Part shown: positions 27,477-38,048 of the stretch, piece by piece
Layout of the letters: every line of letters begins with the position of its first letter
Numbering within the stretch: the stretch's first letter is position 1
Source: Gillisella terrae
Lineage (GTDB): Bacteria; Pseudomonadota; Alphaproteobacteria; Rhizobiales; Rhizobiaceae
Direction of reading: 5' to 3'
Length of the DNA stretch: 64,000 bases
NCBI RefSeq assembly: GCF_004801395.1
Contig: NZ_SSOA01000001.1
Coordinates: forward strand, 744,001-808,000
Position numbers and translations under genes: made by a program
Notes under the pieces: generated by a model
What the model saw: only the letters and a program-made list of their open reading frames with translations
Told to the model about the DNA's origin: nothing
Database searches by the model: none

Positions 27477-28112
27477 ATGATGTTTAAAGCAACCAAGACT
27501 GCACGTGCGGTCATCGCCGCGTCCGTATTCACAGCAGGCTTTGCAGGCGTATCCTACGCGCAAGAGGCAGCAGCTGGTGATGGTGGCTTGCCGCCGCAGG
27601 GCTGGTTCAAGACCTGCTCCAAGCAGGAAGACAATGATATTTGCTCTGTGCAAAACATCCAGTTGGCCCAGAACCGCCAGATGGTGATCGCTGTGGGTCT
27701 TATCACCGTTGAAGGCAAGGTCAGCCGCAAGTTGATGCAGGTTTCCGTGCCGTCTGCACGTTTGATTCCTCCGGGCGTGATGATGCAGATCGATGGTGGC
27801 AAGGGCCAGAAGCTGGATTACGCTGTTTGCTTCGCAGACCGTTGCACGGCTGAAGTGCCAATGACGGATGCGATGATTGCATCCCTCAAGAAGGGCCACG
27901 AAGTTGTCTTCACGTCGATCAACTTCCGCCGCGTACCAAACCCAATCAAGATCTCGCTTGAAGGCTTCACCGGCGCTTACGATGGCAAGGCAATCACGCA
28001 GTCCCAGGCGCAAGAGCGTCAGCGGTTGCTCGAAGAAGCAATGCAGAAGAAGAATGCTGAAGCTCAGAAGGCTTTGGAAGATGCTCAAAAGGCCGCAAAG
28101 CAGAGCAAATAA
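27477..28112 (+). CDS. Invasion-associated locus B (IalB) family protein
   Basis: Exported protein of 211 residues with a signal peptide (cleavage near VSYA-QEAA) and an IalB domain. Four cysteines (TCSKQEDNDICSV and CFADRCTAEV) are placed as in the family and probably form disulfides. The C-terminal 45 residues (SQAQERQRLLEEAMQKKNAE) are an Ala/Lys/Gln-rich coiled-coil-like helix. IalB was named for Bartonella erythrocyte invasion, but homologues are general in Rhizobiales, so no virulence role should be read into it. ATGs at 27477 and 27480 are both possible. A clear terminator follows. Confidence 0.88.
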   Translation: MMFKATKTARAVIAASVFTAGFAGVSYAQEAAAGDGGLPPQGWFKTCSKQEDNDICSVQNIQLAQNRQMVIAVGLITVEGKVSRKLMQVSVPSARLIPPGVMMQIDGGKGQKLDYAVCFADRCTAEVPMTDAMIASLKKGHEVVFTSINFRRVPNPIKISLEGFTGAYDGKAITQSQAQERQRLLEEAMQKKNAEAQKALEDAQKAAKQSK

Positions 28113-28126
28113 TCAATTATTCTACA

Positions 28127-28157
28127 GAAAAGGCCCGGTTTTTCCGGGCCTTTTTAT
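28127..28157 (+). terminator. Rho-independent terminator after the IalB-family gene
   Basis: GGCCCGG (28131-28137) pairs with CCGGGCC (28144-28150), extended by flanking A/T pairs, around a T-rich loop and followed by TTTTTATATT. It also faces the converging hspQ gene. Confidence 0.88.
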
Positions 28158-28198
28158 ATTTATTACAGTCCAAATATCAGCCGATTCACTACGCTGCG

Positions 28199-28528
28199 TT
28201 AATGAGCGAAATTTGCTCTCGGCTTGAAATGCCCAGATTGTTCCTGGACGAAAATCGCCTGAATGTGGGGATTTCGAAGCGGCTTACCGCTTTCATCCTG
28301 CACCAGATTTTGTTCTGAGACATAAGCAACATACTCTGTTTCATCATTTTCAGCCAAAAGATGGTAGAACGGCTGGTCTTTCACAGGCCGAATTTCAGCC
28401 GGAATTGACTCCCACCATTCGTCGGTGTTGGAAAACTCTGGGTCGACATCAAAAACAACGCCGCGAAACGGAAAAATCTTGTGGCGGACGATGTCACCGA
28501 TGCCAAATTTAGCGCTACGTTCTTTCAT
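28199..28528 (-). CDS. hspQ: Heat shock protein HspQ (hemimethylated-DNA-binding YccV type)
   Basis: Small 109-residue protein of the YccV/HspQ family. In E. coli HspQ binds hemimethylated oriC DNA and is a specificity factor for Lon protease. The family pattern is clear: KFGIGDIVRHKIFPFRGVVFD, DPEFSNTDEWW, DQPFYHLLAENDETEYVAYV and the C-terminal NPHIQAIF. The ATG at 28528 follows AAAGGA with good spacing. It lies 71 bases downstream of an EamA gene on the same strand. Confidence 0.92.
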   Translation of the reverse strand: MKERSAKFGIGDIVRHKIFPFRGVVFDVDPEFSNTDEWWESIPAEIRPVKDQPFYHLLAENDETEYVAYVSEQNLVQDESGKPLRNPHIQAIFVQEQSGHFKPRANFAH

Positions 28529-28599
28529 GGCTTGGTTTCCTTTCCCTTCAATATTTGGGAGAGAAGATGGCAAACATCAAGACCTTTGATCAACGTTTG

Positions 28600-29532
28600 T
28601 CATAAAACTGTTTTTTTCAATTTGAAAACAGTGCCCGGTGCAGTTGCCAGGATAACGCCTGCCATGACTAAGGCAATCCCGACTGCGTGATAGGGTTCAA
28701 ATCTCTCGCCGAGAAACAGCACGGCCATGATGATAGAGACCGGCGGCATGAGATATAGGGTTGTTCCTGCCATGGCCGGACTAAATACCCGGACTGAATG
28801 CTGGAAGCTGTAAAATGCCAGAATGGAGGCAAAGACGATGATGCCTGCAAGCTTGACATAGGCAATCCCTGTGGTTGGGAGTAGCCCGCCGTGGGCGACC
28901 TCAATAAGGGCAGGCGGCAGCAGGACCAGCGCTCCGGAGAGAGCCAGCAAGCCGAAAAGTGAGAAGGGCGCAACGGTTGCGACAGCGGGATGTCGCAGCA
29001 GCATTGAATAGACGGCAAAGGCAATAGCCGCGGCCAACATGCCAAAATCGCCAAGGTTGAAGTGCAAATGACGAAGGGTCCACACATCCCCTTTGAGAAC
29101 GATGACCGCCACGCCTATGAACGCGATCATCATTCCCAAAATCTCGCGCAAAATCAGTCGGCGGCCTTGAAACAGCCATTGAAACAGAATGATGAACAAC
29201 GACGATGTTGTGTAAATTAGGGTTGCGTTCGACGCTGTGGTTACCGTCAGCGCCCAATAAACGAAGCCGCCGCAAATGCCCATGCCAAGAAGGCCAAGCA
29301 TGAGCCACAGCAATGTATGGTTGCGAATGAATGTCAGACAGGCACCCAGGTCTCGGTAGATCAACGGCGCAATCAGCAGCAGCGCCCCGGCCCAGCGAAT
29401 AAAGGCGGTGAGAAATGGCCCAATCTCACCCTGAATACCACGACCAAAAATGATGTTGGAGGAGAACAGGCATGGTACTGCGAAAAACAGAATCCAGTCG
29501 ATTGTGATGGCTCTTTTTTTCTTATCCTGCAT
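28600..29532 (-). CDS. EamA-family (DMT) transporter
   Basis: Third DMT-type transporter, 310 residues with ten predicted helices in two EamA halves. Landmarks are FAVPCLFSSNIIFGRGI, ALTVTTASNATLIYTTSSLF and LYLMPPVSIIMAVLFLGERFE. The ATTSTASNA-like motif places it with the YdcZ/RhaT-like EamA proteins often near amino acid or stress genes; the substrate is unknown. It starts with ATG at 29532 and precedes hspQ on the same strand. Confidence 0.87.
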   Translation of the reverse strand: MQDKKKRAITIDWILFFAVPCLFSSNIIFGRGIQGEIGPFLTAFIRWAGALLLIAPLIYRDLGACLTFIRNHTLLWLMLGLLGMGICGGFVYWALTVTTASNATLIYTTSSLFIILFQWLFQGRRLILREILGMMIAFIGVAVIVLKGDVWTLRHLHFNLGDFGMLAAAIAFAVYSMLLRHPAVATVAPFSLFGLLALSGALVLLPPALIEVAHGGLLPTTGIAYVKLAGIIVFASILAFYSFQHSVRVFSPAMAGTTLYLMPPVSIIMAVLFLGERFEPYHAVGIALVMAGVILATAPGTVFKLKKTVL

Positions 29533-29623
29533 CTTAAGTTGGTCCGTTAATTAACTGATTTCCCGAATAATTTTATAAATCGAAATCGGCCTTCGGGGGC
29601 ATCCAGCGGATCAAAAGTGCTAT

Positions 29624-29654
29624 TAATAAAAAACCGGCGGTGAGACCGCCGGTT
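29624..29654 (-). terminator. Rho-independent terminator after glnA
   Basis: A perfect 10-bp GC-rich stem (29632-29641 with 29645-29654) with a 3-base loop; read on the minus strand it is followed by TTTTTTATTAATAG. It lies 25 bases after the glnA stop. Confidence 0.92.
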
Positions 29655-29678
29655 GATTGTGTTTGAATGTCTGCCCAC

Positions 29679-31088
29679 TCAAATCGAGTAATACATATCG
29701 AATTCAACAGGATGCGGCGTCATTTCATAACGCATGACTTCCTGCATCTTCAGGTCGATGAACGCATCGATCTGGTCGTCGTCGAACACGCCGCCCGCTG
29801 TCAGGAACTTGCGATCCTTGTCGAGGCTCTCCAGCGCTTCACGCAGCGATGCGCAAACGGTTGGGATTTTCTTGAGTTCCTTTGGCGGCAGATCATAGAG
29901 ATCCTTATCCATGGCCTTGCCGGGATGGATCTTGTTCTTGATGCCATCGAGACCAGCCATCAGCATGGCTGCAAAGGCGAGATATGGATTGGCCGTTGCA
30001 TCCGGGAAGCGCACTTCAACGCGCTTTGCCTTTGGATTGTTACCATAAGGAATGCGGCAAGAGGCCGAGCGGTTGCGCGCCGAATAAGCCAGCAACACAG
30101 GTGCTTCATAACCCGGAACCAAACGCTTGTAGGAGTTTGTGGAAGGGTTGGTGAAAGCGTTCAGCGCCTTGGCATGCTTGATAATGCCGCCGATGTAATA
30201 GAGGCAGCTTTCCGACAGGCCAGCATATTCATCGCCTGCGAAGGTTGGCTTGCCATCTTTCCAGATCGACTGATGAACGTGCATGCCCGAGCCGTTATCG
30301 CCAAAAATTGGCTTCGGCATGAAGGTGGCCGTTTTGCCATAGGCATTGGCAACCTGATGCACCACATACTTATAGATCTGCATCTTGTCGGCATTGCGCA
30401 CCAGAGTATCAAACTTGATGCCAAGTTCGTGCTGGGCGGCAGCCACTTCATGGTGATGCTTTTCAACCGTTACGCCCATTTCGGACAGCACGGTCAGCAT
30501 TTCCGAGCGCATGTCCTGGCAGCTGTCGATGGGCGGAACCGGGAAATAGCCACCCTTGACGCGTGGACGGTGGCCAAGATTGCCGGTTTCGTAGTCGGTG
30601 TCATCGTTGGATGGCAGTTCGGTCGAATCCAGCTTGAAGCCTGTGTTGTAAGGATCGGCTTTGTACTTCACATCGTCAAAAATGAAGAATTCAGCTTCAG
30701 GGCCAACAAAAACGGTGTCGCCAATGCCAGATGCCTTGAGGTAGGCTTCGGCCTTCTTGGCTGTACCGCGCGGATCGCGGCTGTAGGCTTCGCCCGAAAC
30801 CGGATCGAGAATATCGCAGAGAATAACCATGGTGGACTGCGCGAAAAACGGGTCCATGTGAACCGTATCGACGTCTGGCATCAACACCATGTCTGATTCG
30901 TTGATCGCCTTCCATCCGCCGATGGATGAGCCATCAAACATCACGCCATCGGCGAACATGTCTTCGTCAACGCAGACAACATCCATGGTGACGTGCTGGA
31001 GTTTACCCTTTGGGTCGGTAAAGCGAAGATCAACGAACTTGACGTCATTGTCTTTGATTTGCTTCAAAATGTCTTGTGCGGTCGTCAT
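29679..31088 (-). CDS. glnA: Glutamine synthetase type I
   Basis: Dodecameric ATP-dependent enzyme making glutamine from glutamate and ammonia, the entry point of nitrogen. The 469-residue length is the bacterial GS-I-beta norm. Seen are the beta-grasp start, [17 protein letters not shown], the metal site [12 protein letters not shown], the ATP region [12 protein letters not shown], and the adenylylation Tyr in [10 protein letters not shown] near residue 400, so activity control by GlnE is expected. It follows glnB by 60 bases and should share its sigma-54 promoter. A strong terminator follows. Confidence 0.97.
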   Translation of the reverse strand: MTTAQDILKQIKDNDVKFVDLRFTDPKGKLQHVTMDVVCVDEDMFADGVMFDGSSIGGWKAINESDMVLMPDVDTVHMDPFFAQSTMVILCDILDPVSGEAYSRDPRGTAKKAEAYLKASGIGDTVFVGPEAEFFIFDDVKYKADPYNTGFKLDSTELPSNDDTDYETGNLGHRPRVKGGYFPVPPIDSCQDMRSEMLTVLSEMGVTVEKHHHEVAAAQHELGIKFDTLVRNADKMQIYKYVVHQVANAYGKTATFMPKPIFGDNGSGMHVHQSIWKDGKPTFAGDEYAGLSESCLYYIGGIIKHAKALNAFTNPSTNSYKRLVPGYEAPVLLAYSARNRSASCRIPYGNNPKAKRVEVRFPDATANPYLAFAAMLMAGLDGIKNKIHPGKAMDKDLYDLPPKELKKIPTVCASLREALESLDKDRKFLTAGGVFDDDQIDAFIDLKMQEVMRYEMTPHPVEFDMYYSI

Positions 31089-31148
31089 TTATTATAGTCC
31101 TCGATTGGATGACGATTTACGGCGGGGCCTCCCTGTGCCCAGCCGCCG

Positions 31149-31574
<426 letters not shown>

Positions 31575-31823
31575 TTATTGCGAAGAAAACAGAAAACCAC
31601 GCGCATTGCAGGCACAGTCTTGCCTAAAGCACGGCAAAACACCAGAGGTAAGTCTCTAAAATTTGTGACTATTAAAAAGATCGTTCTTTTCGATTAGGAA
31701 GCAGGATGCGCAAAAATAATGCACAATAAATAGCCCACTAAAAATGCAAATGCATAAAATTTGACCTAACATCGATTTTTTTATGGCTTGCTTTGCGTCG
31801 TCGCTTTGCCCTCTAATGGGGGC

Positions 31824-33317
31824 ATGAAACAGCGCTCTTTTTATCATCTGATCACCCCTGCGGCCATGGCAGCCGTGGATAGAGATGCCGCGCGTTCTGG
31901 CATTGACAGTTTGGGGCTGATGCAAAAGGCGGGGCAGGCTGTGAGTGCTGCCGCACTGCGGCTTTTTCCCGACGCTATGCGAATGGCCGTGCTGTGTGGA
32001 CCCGGCAATAACGGTGGCGATGGCTACATTGCCGCAGAGGCGTTGCGCATGTCCGGCGTGGATGTCCAGGTGTTTCATCTGGGCGATCCGGCTCTTTTGA
32101 AAAGTGATGCCAGTTCTGCCTTTTTGGCTTATCGCGGCAAGCTGCGCCCCTTGGCCGAATATGTGCCGTGCTCCGGTGATCTGGTGATTGATGCCCTGTT
32201 TGGCGCGGGCCTCGGGCGATCTCTGGAGCCGCCTGTTGTGGAGATTATAGAGGCGATCAATGCGGCCTCTGTGCCGGTCGTCGCGGTCGATTTACCCTCT
32301 GGTTTGGACGGGTTGACAGGTCACCCTAGACCCGTGGCGTTTCAGGCCTGCCACACGGTGACCTTCATGGCGCGAAAGCCCGGCCATGTGCTGATGCCAG
32401 GGCGGGCGCTGTGCGGGTCTGTGGAGGTTTTCGGTATCGGAATTCCGCACCGCATCCTTGATGCTCACAGAGGCGAGGTCGCCGTGAATACGCCCTCGGT
32501 CTGGGAGGGTTCTTTGCCCAAATTGACGGGGTCGGCCTATAAATTTACACGCGGCCATCTCACCGTCTTTTCCGGGCCGATGAGTGCGACGGGTGCCGCC
32601 CGTCTCTCCGCCATGGCGGGATTGAAAGCGGGAGCGGGCTTGGTCACACTTGCTGCGCCTGCTGAGGCATTGGCCGTCAACTCTGCCCAAACCACGGCGG
32701 TGATGGTCAAAGAGGTTGATGATCTTTCTACCTTGCGTGACTATTTGCAAGACACGCGAATGAGCGCTTTTGTGCTTGGGCCGGGATTTGGCGTTGGTGA
32801 GAAGGCGCGCGCGTTTGCTCTCGCCTTGCGGGATCGCAAATTGGTGCTGGATGCGGACGGCATTTCCTCTTTCAAGGATAAATCCCAGGATCTGTTTGCG
32901 TATTTTGCAAAAAATGTCCCGACACAGCTGGTTATGACCCCGCATGAGGGCGAGTTTGCCCGGCTTTTTCCCGAGATTGCCAAAGACCAAACCCTTGGCA
33001 AAGTGCAAAAAGCCCAAGCTGCCGCCAAATGCTCCAACGCGATAGTAGTTTACAAAGGTGCCGACACCGTCATTGCCAGTCCGGATGGGGCTGCGTTGAT
33101 CAATGAAAATGCCCCGCCATGGCTGGCAACGGCAGGCTCAGGCGATGTTTTGGCAGGCATTATTGGCGGCTTGCTGGCGCAAGGTATGCCAGCTTTTGAG
33201 GCGGCCGCCGCAGGCGTTTATATGCACGGCGAGGCGGCTTTGCGCGTTGGCGAAGGGCTGACGGCTGAAGATCTGGCCGCAGCCGTGCGCCCACTTCAGA
33301 TCGAAACGGCTTTTTGA
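31824..33317 (+). CDS. nnr: Bifunctional NAD(P)HX epimerase / ADP-dependent NAD(P)HX dehydratase
   Basis: Repairs hydrated NADH and NADPH. The 497-residue protein fuses the YjeF N-terminal epimerase (about 1-210, VLCGPGNNGGDGYIAAEAL and VVAVDLPSGLDG) to the ribokinase-like dehydratase (about 225-490, FVLGPGFGVGEKA, LDADGI, and the catalytic Asp in ATAGSGDVLAGIIGGLLAQG). The ATG at 31824 was taken; a codon 12 residues upstream has less support. It is divergent from glnB, a common rhizobial arrangement. Its last 22 bases overlap the convergent DUF72 gene. Confidence 0.92.
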   Translation: MKQRSFYHLITPAAMAAVDRDAARSGIDSLGLMQKAGQAVSAAALRLFPDAMRMAVLCGPGNNGGDGYIAAEALRMSGVDVQVFHLGDPALLKSDASSAFLAYRGKLRPLAEYVPCSGDLVIDALFGAGLGRSLEPPVVEIIEAINAASVPVVAVDLPSGLDGLTGHPRPVAFQACHTVTFMARKPGHVLMPGRALCGSVEVFGIGIPHRILDAHRGEVAVNTPSVWEGSLPKLTGSAYKFTRGHLTVFSGPMSATGAARLSAMAGLKAGAGLVTLAAPAEALAVNSAQTTAVMVKEVDDLSTLRDYLQDTRMSAFVLGPGFGVGEKARAFALALRDRKLVLDADGISSFKDKSQDLFAYFAKNVPTQLVMTPHEGEFARLFPEIAKDQTLGKVQKAQAAAKCSNAIVVYKGADTVIASPDGAALINENAPPWLATAGSGDVLAGIIGGLLAQGMPAFEAAAAGVYMHGEAALRVGEGLTAEDLAAAVRPLQIETAF

Positions 33318-34099
33318 AGTCTTCTCGCACCTTCCGGCGCATTCACTTTACCGCCGGTGATAAAGAAGGCAAAAACGTCTCTCGGCTCTTTTGCCGCTTT
33401 TCTCTCACTGGCAATCAATGGCAAATCCTCAGGCATATCGCCCGCCGCATAGGCCTTGAATCGTTTTGCCCAATCATCGATTTGGTCTTCCGGATAGCAA
33501 GTCGCTCTTTCGTCTTCGCCTTTTTGCAGCCGTGCGTAGACAAAATCAGCCGTCACGTCGGCAAACATCGGGTAATCGTGATGATCGGCGCAAACGGCAG
33601 CGATGTTATGGCGGGCCAACATGTCTATAAATTCAGGCACCTGAAAACTGACGTGACGTGGCTCCACCACGTGACGAAGAGGTAGACCATCCAGCGTCTT
33701 TGGCAGCTGCGCTAAAAATGCTTCGAAATCATCAGGCTCAAATTTCTTGGTCCCCATGAATTGCCAGAGAATCGGCCCAAGATGCGGACCAAGCTCGGCA
33801 ATGCCCTGACCCAGAAACTTTTCAATTGAAGGTCCAGCCTCGGCCAGCACTTTGCGATTGGTGCAGTAACGACTGGCCTTTAAGGAAAACACGAAATCCT
33901 TGGGCACTTCAGAAGCCCATTTTGCAAAGGTTGCGGGCTTCTGGCTGGAGTAATAGGTGCCGTTGACTTCAATTGCCGTCAATTGGCGGCTGGCATGTTC
34001 CAACTGCCGCTTCTTTGCCAGTTTTTCAGGGTAAAACGTGCCTTCCCATGGCTCGAAGGTCCAGCCGCCAATTCCTGTTCGTATTTTGCCAGCGCTCAT
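33296..34099 (-). CDS. DUF72 (YecE-like) protein
   Basis: Conserved 267-residue protein of the DUF72 family, which adopts a TIM-barrel-like fold of unknown function. Typical motifs are RTGIGGWTFEPWEGTFYP at the start, IEVNGTYYSSQKPATFAKWA, FSLKASRYCTNRK and FVYARLQKG. The start is ATG 34099. It lies downstream of uvrA on the same strand with a 144-base gap, and overlaps the nnr 3' end by 22 bases. Confidence 0.88.
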   Translation of the reverse strand: MSAGKIRTGIGGWTFEPWEGTFYPEKLAKKRQLEHASRQLTAIEVNGTYYSSQKPATFAKWASEVPKDFVFSLKASRYCTNRKVLAEAGPSIEKFLGQGIAELGPHLGPILWQFMGTKKFEPDDFEAFLAQLPKTLDGLPLRHVVEPRHVSFQVPEFIDMLARHNIAAVCADHHDYPMFADVTADFVYARLQKGEDERATCYPEDQIDDWAKRFKAYAAGDMPEDLPLIASERKAAKEPRDVFAFFITGGKVNAPEGARRLQKAVSI

Positions 34100-34243
34100 G
34101 GTTGTTAGCCCTTCTCACATCCTGCCCCATTCAAATGAGGCACAGGGAAGAGTGCCGACCACGAATGGTGGCACGGTTATACATGTTTGACTGTCCTCAC
34201 GGTGATCACCCATAAGCGGCTCTCACACTCTACAGTCCAAGCT

Positions 34244-37165
34244 CTATTCCGCAGCTTCAGTCTTCTTCATAGGACGGCGCTCCAGCAGCTCTTTGAGGAA
34301 TTGGCCGGTATAAGACGCATCGATTTTGACAATCTCCTCCGGCGTGCCTTGGGCGACGATTTGCCCGCCGCCGTCACCGCCTTCGGGGCCAAAATCGATG
34401 ATGTAATCGGCTGTCTTGATGACTTCGAGATTGTGCTCGATAACCACCACGGAATTACCCTGATTGACCAACTCCTGTAGCATTTCCAGCAGTTTTGCGA
34501 CGTCGTGGAAGTGCAGGCCGGTGGTTGGTTCATCGAGAATATAGAGGGTGCGGCCGGTCGATTTTTTCGAAAGCTCCTTGGCCAGTTTTACGCGCTGGGC
34601 TTCACCACCCGAGAGCGTATTGGCCTGCTGGCCCACCTTGATATAGCCAAGCCCCACATCGAAAAGGCCCTTCAATTTATCCCGCACAGCCGGAACGGCA
34701 TCAAAGAAGGCAACGCCTTCTTCCACGGTCATATCCAGCACATCCGCGATGGATTTGCCCTTGAAGGTCACATCCAGTGTTTCGCGGTTATAGCGTTTGC
34801 CGTGGCACACATCGCAGGTCACATAGACATCCGGCAGGAAGTGCATCTCGATCTTGATAACGCCATCGCCCTGACACGCCTCGCACCGCCCACCCTTGAC
34901 GTTGAATGAGAAACGTCCTGGCTGATAGCCGCGCGCCTTCGCCTCCGGCAGGCCAGAAAACCAATCACGGATCGGTGTGAATGCACCGGTATAGGTGGCA
35001 GGATTGGAGCGCGGCGTGCGGCCAATCGGCGATTGGTCGATATCAATCACCTTGTCCACAAATTCCAGACCCTCAATGCGGTCATGTTCAGCTGGGTTTT
35101 CCCGCGCGCCCATCACTCGGCGGGCCGCAGACTTATACAGCGTCTCGATCAGGAAGGTGGATTTTCCCCCGCCAGATACGCCCGTGACGGCTGTGAACAC
35201 GCCAAGCGGAATGGCGGCGGTGACGTTTTTCAGGTTATTGCCGCGCGCGCCCACCACTTTGATCTGTTGGCCTTTTTTGGGCTTGCGTCGACTGTTGGGC
35301 ACATGCACACCGAGCTCGCCGGTCAGATATTTGCCGGTCAGCGATTTTGGATGCGCCATAATGTCTTGAGGCGTTCCTTTGGCGATCACCTCGCCACCAT
35401 GAATACCGGCAGCAGGCCCGATATCAACCACATAATCGGCGGCCAGAATGGCATCTTCGTCATGCTCAACGACGATTACGGTATTACCAATGTCGCGCAG
35501 ATGTTTGAGCGTTTCCAAAAGACGGGCATTGTCTCTCTGGTGCAGACCAATCGAAGGCTCATCCAGCACGTAAAGAACGCCGGTCAAGCCGGAGCCGATT
35601 TGCGATGCAAGGCGGATTCTTTGGCTCTCGCCACCCGATAGGGTGCCGGAATTACGCGACAGGCTCAAATAATCGAGCCCCACGTCATTAAGGAAGGTCA
35701 GACGCTCTCGAATTTCCTTCAAAATCCGCTGCGCGATTTCATTTTGCTTGTCGCTCAGCAAAGCAGGCAAAGCTTCAAACCAGCTCCCAGCCACGCGGAT
35801 CGACATTTCAGTAACCTGACCAATGTGCAATCCATTGATCTTGACGGCCAAAGCCTCGGGCTTCAAGCGAAAGCCATGGCAGGCCGGGCAGGGAGCTGCG
35901 GCCATGTAGCGCTCAATCTCTTCGCGTGCCCAGGCGCTGTCTGTTTCCTTCCAGCGCCGCTCCAGATTGGGAATGATCCCTTCAAACGTCTTGGTGGCTG
36001 TGTAGGACTTTTCGCCATCGGCATAGGTGAAGGTAATTTTCTCGTCTGTGCCGTGCAGAATGACTTTCTGCGCGCTTGCGCTCAAATCCGACCATTTGCT
36101 GGTGAGTTTGAAATTATAGACCTTGCCCAGCCCTTCCAGCGTTTGCTCGTAATAGGGCGAGGTTGACTTGGCCCAAGGGGCAATCGCGCCTTCCTTCAAA
36201 CGCTTGTCGACTTCTGGGATGATCAGGGATTCATCAATTTTCTGCTGAAAACCCAGTCCGTCGCAAGAAGGGCAGGCACCGAAAGGATTGTTGAACGAAA
36301 ACAGGCGCGGCTCGATTTCCGAAATGGTAAAACCGGACACTGGGCAGGCGAATTTCTCTGAAAACAAAACACGCTCATGGGTTTCGTTCAGCGATTTGTT
36401 GGCAGAGCCCCCTGCCGCCGTTTCTTCCGGCGGCAATGGTTTGTCGGCGAATTCGGCAACAGCCAGGCCATCTGCCAGTCGAAGGCAGGTCTCAAGACTA
36501 TCGGCCAGACGCGCGGCCATATCGGGCCGCACCACCACGCGGTCCACCACAACATCGATGTCATGCTTGTATTTTTTGTCCAAAGCCGGAGCCTCGGCAA
36601 TTTCATAGAACTGGCCATCGATCTTGACGCGCTGAAAGCCTTTTTTCATCAATTCGGTGAGTTCTTTTTTATACTCACCTTTGCGGCCGCGGATCATCGG
36701 TGCCAGCACATAAAGGCGAGTACCTTCTTCCAAAGCCAAAACCCGATCCACCATCTGGCTCACAGTCTGGCTCTCAATGGGCAGGCCTGTGGCTGGCGAA
36801 TAAGGAACGCCCACGCGCGCAAACAGCAAGCGCATGTAGTCATAAATTTCGGTGACTGTGCCGACTGTCGAGCGCGGATTACGCGATGTGGTTTTTTGCT
36901 CAATGGAAATGGCTGGCGAGAGGCCCTCGATCAAATCCACATCGGGCTTTTGCATCATTTCCAGAAACTGGCGGGCGTAGGCCGAGAGGCTTTCCACGTA
37001 GCGCCGCTGTCCTTCTGCATAAATCGTGTCAAAGGCGAGCGACGATTTACCGGAGCCGGAAAGGCCGGTCATAACGATGAGGCTGTTGCGAGGCAAATCA
37101 AGGTCGACGCCCTTGAGATTATGTTCGCGCGCGCCGCGGATGGAAATCGTTTTCAATTCGCTCAT
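34244..37165 (-). CDS. uvrA: Excinuclease ABC subunit A
   Basis: Damage-recognition ATPase of nucleotide excision repair; with UvrB (at 48211-51117) it loads the incision complex. The 973-residue protein has two ABC ATPase modules: Walker [13 protein letters not shown] near the N-terminus and [11 protein letters not shown] in the second half, with two LSGGE signature motifs. The zinc-module cysteines are visible as [23 protein letters not shown] and CDVCHGKRY. It is divergent from ssb, and the shared 265-base spacer contains a LexA box, so SOS induction is expected. Confidence 0.97.
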   Translation of the reverse strand: MSELKTISIRGAREHNLKGVDLDLPRNSLIVMTGLSGSGKSSLAFDTIYAEGQRRYVESLSAYARQFLEMMQKPDVDLIEGLSPAISIEQKTTSRNPRSTVGTVTEIYDYMRLLFARVGVPYSPATGLPIESQTVSQMVDRVLALEEGTRLYVLAPMIRGRKGEYKKELTELMKKGFQRVKIDGQFYEIAEAPALDKKYKHDIDVVVDRVVVRPDMAARLADSLETCLRLADGLAVAEFADKPLPPEETAAGGSANKSLNETHERVLFSEKFACPVSGFTISEIEPRLFSFNNPFGACPSCDGLGFQQKIDESLIIPEVDKRLKEGAIAPWAKSTSPYYEQTLEGLGKVYNFKLTSKWSDLSASAQKVILHGTDEKITFTYADGEKSYTATKTFEGIIPNLERRWKETDSAWAREEIERYMAAAPCPACHGFRLKPEALAVKINGLHIGQVTEMSIRVAGSWFEALPALLSDKQNEIAQRILKEIRERLTFLNDVGLDYLSLSRNSGTLSGGESQRIRLASQIGSGLTGVLYVLDEPSIGLHQRDNARLLETLKHLRDIGNTVIVVEHDEDAILAADYVVDIGPAAGIHGGEVIAKGTPQDIMAHPKSLTGKYLTGELGVHVPNSRRKPKKGQQIKVVGARGNNLKNVTAAIPLGVFTAVTGVSGGGKSTFLIETLYKSAARRVMGARENPAEHDRIEGLEFVDKVIDIDQSPIGRTPRSNPATYTGAFTPIRDWFSGLPEAKARGYQPGRFSFNVKGGRCEACQGDGVIKIEMHFLPDVYVTCDVCHGKRYNRETLDVTFKGKSIADVLDMTVEEGVAFFDAVPAVRDKLKGLFDVGLGYIKVGQQANTLSGGEAQRVKLAKELSKKSTGRTLYILDEPTTGLHFHDVAKLLEMLQELVNQGNSVVVIEHNLEVIKTADYIIDFGPEGGDGGGQIVAQGTPEEIVKIDASYTGQFLKELLERRPMKKTEAAE

Positions 37166-37276
37166 AACAAAACTCGACTTGGGAGGGCGTCAGCAGGAAG
37201 ATTGCTGCCCTTATGTAGATCACAATGGCATTCTGTCGAGACAGGCAGCGTCATTATCGACCCAATTTTGATTCAC

Positions 37277-37305
37277 TTGACAGGATCATAGCGATTATCT
37301 AGAAC
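37277..37305 (+). promoter_or_regulatory. Sigma-70-type promoter for ssb
   Basis: A perfect -35 TTGACA (37277-37282) is separated by 17 bases from TAGAAC (37300-37305). The predicted start near 37312 gives a leader of about 120 bases. The -10 element overlaps the LexA box, which would explain SOS repression. Confidence 0.6.
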
Positions 37306-37316
37306 AAATAAAGAAC
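37302..37316. promoter_or_regulatory. LexA (SOS) box between uvrA and ssb
   Basis: GAAC-N7-GAAC, the complement of the alphaproteobacterial LexA direct repeat GTTC-N7-GTTC, with both half-sites exact. It lies 115 bases upstream of ssb and 137 upstream of uvrA and overlaps the predicted ssb -10. A single site can serve both genes. Confidence 0.8.
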
Positions 37317-37430
37317 ATTTTTCGTTGTGGATTACATTCCTTCGCCCTGCCATTGTTGGGGCTGTATGGGGTAAGGTTAACTTTGATTAGGTTTTGTAAG
37401 TCGCCCCGTGGCGGCAGTTAGGTGAGTATC

Positions 37431-37955
37431 ATGGCTGGAAGCGTCAACAAGGTTATTCTGATCGGCAATCTCGGGGCAGACCCTGAAATTCGTCGCACGC
37501 AGGATGGCAGGCCGATTGCAAACCTGCGTATTGCCACATCAGAGACCTGGCGCGACCGTAACAGCGGTGAGCGCAAAGAAAAGACCGAATGGCACAGTGT
37601 GGTAATCTTTAACGAGGGTCTCTGCAAAGTTGCCGAGCAATATCTCAAAAAAGGCGCAACGGTTTATATTGAGGGTCAGCTCCAGACTCGCAAGTGGCAG
37701 GACCAGACCGGCAACGACCGTTATTCCACGGAAATCGTGCTGCAGGGCTTCAATTCAACGCTGACCATGCTCGGCGGTCGTGGCGAAGGCGGCGGTGCAA
37801 GCCGTGGCGGCAATGATTTTGGCGGTGGTGGCTATGATGATTATGGTTCAGCGCCTTCAGCCCCTAGCCGTAGCGGCGGTGCATCATCGGGTCGTGGTGC
37901 CAGCGCGCCGTCTGGCGGCTTCTCGCGCGACCTGGATGACGATATCCCGTTCTGA
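37431..37955 (+). CDS. ssb: Single-stranded DNA-binding protein
   Basis: Tetrameric ssDNA-binding protein of replication and repair, 174 residues. The OB fold occupies about residues 1-112 ([38 protein letters not shown]), followed by a Gly/Ser/Ala-rich linker and the acidic tip DDDIPF that binds partner proteins. The ATG at 37431 has GGTGAG upstream; a GTG nine bases earlier is an alternative. It is divergent from uvrA, as in many proteobacteria. Confidence 0.97.
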   Translation: MAGSVNKVILIGNLGADPEIRRTQDGRPIANLRIATSETWRDRNSGERKEKTEWHSVVIFNEGLCKVAEQYLKKGATVYIEGQLQTRKWQDQTGNDRYSTEIVLQGFNSTLTMLGGRGEGGGASRGGNDFGGGGYDDYGSAPSAPSRSGGASSGRGASAPSGGFSRDLDDDIPF

Positions 37956-37983
37956 TAAAGCGACGGGTTGAAGCTGATGGTTA

Positions 37984-38048
37984 TTGCATCACCGTGCACC
38001 ATAGATGGCGCACGGTGCTGCAAAACTTTTAATGTGCTGCATAATTTT
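37984..38048 (-). repeat. Palindromic repeat, GCATAATT family (copy in minus orientation, partial)
   Basis: Read on the minus strand this starts AAATTATGCAG and continues to CAGCACCGTGCGCCAT, matching the second half of the element at 42298-42392. The hairpin CACCGTGC/GCACGGTG (37990-37997 with 38010-38017) is intact. It abuts the marC stop codon and probably doubles as a terminator-like structure between the converging ssb and marC genes. Confidence 0.6.

Noticed and set aside
29667..30896. A 409-codon frame opposite glnA
   Set aside because: Shadow of glutamine synthetase, lacking any start signals.
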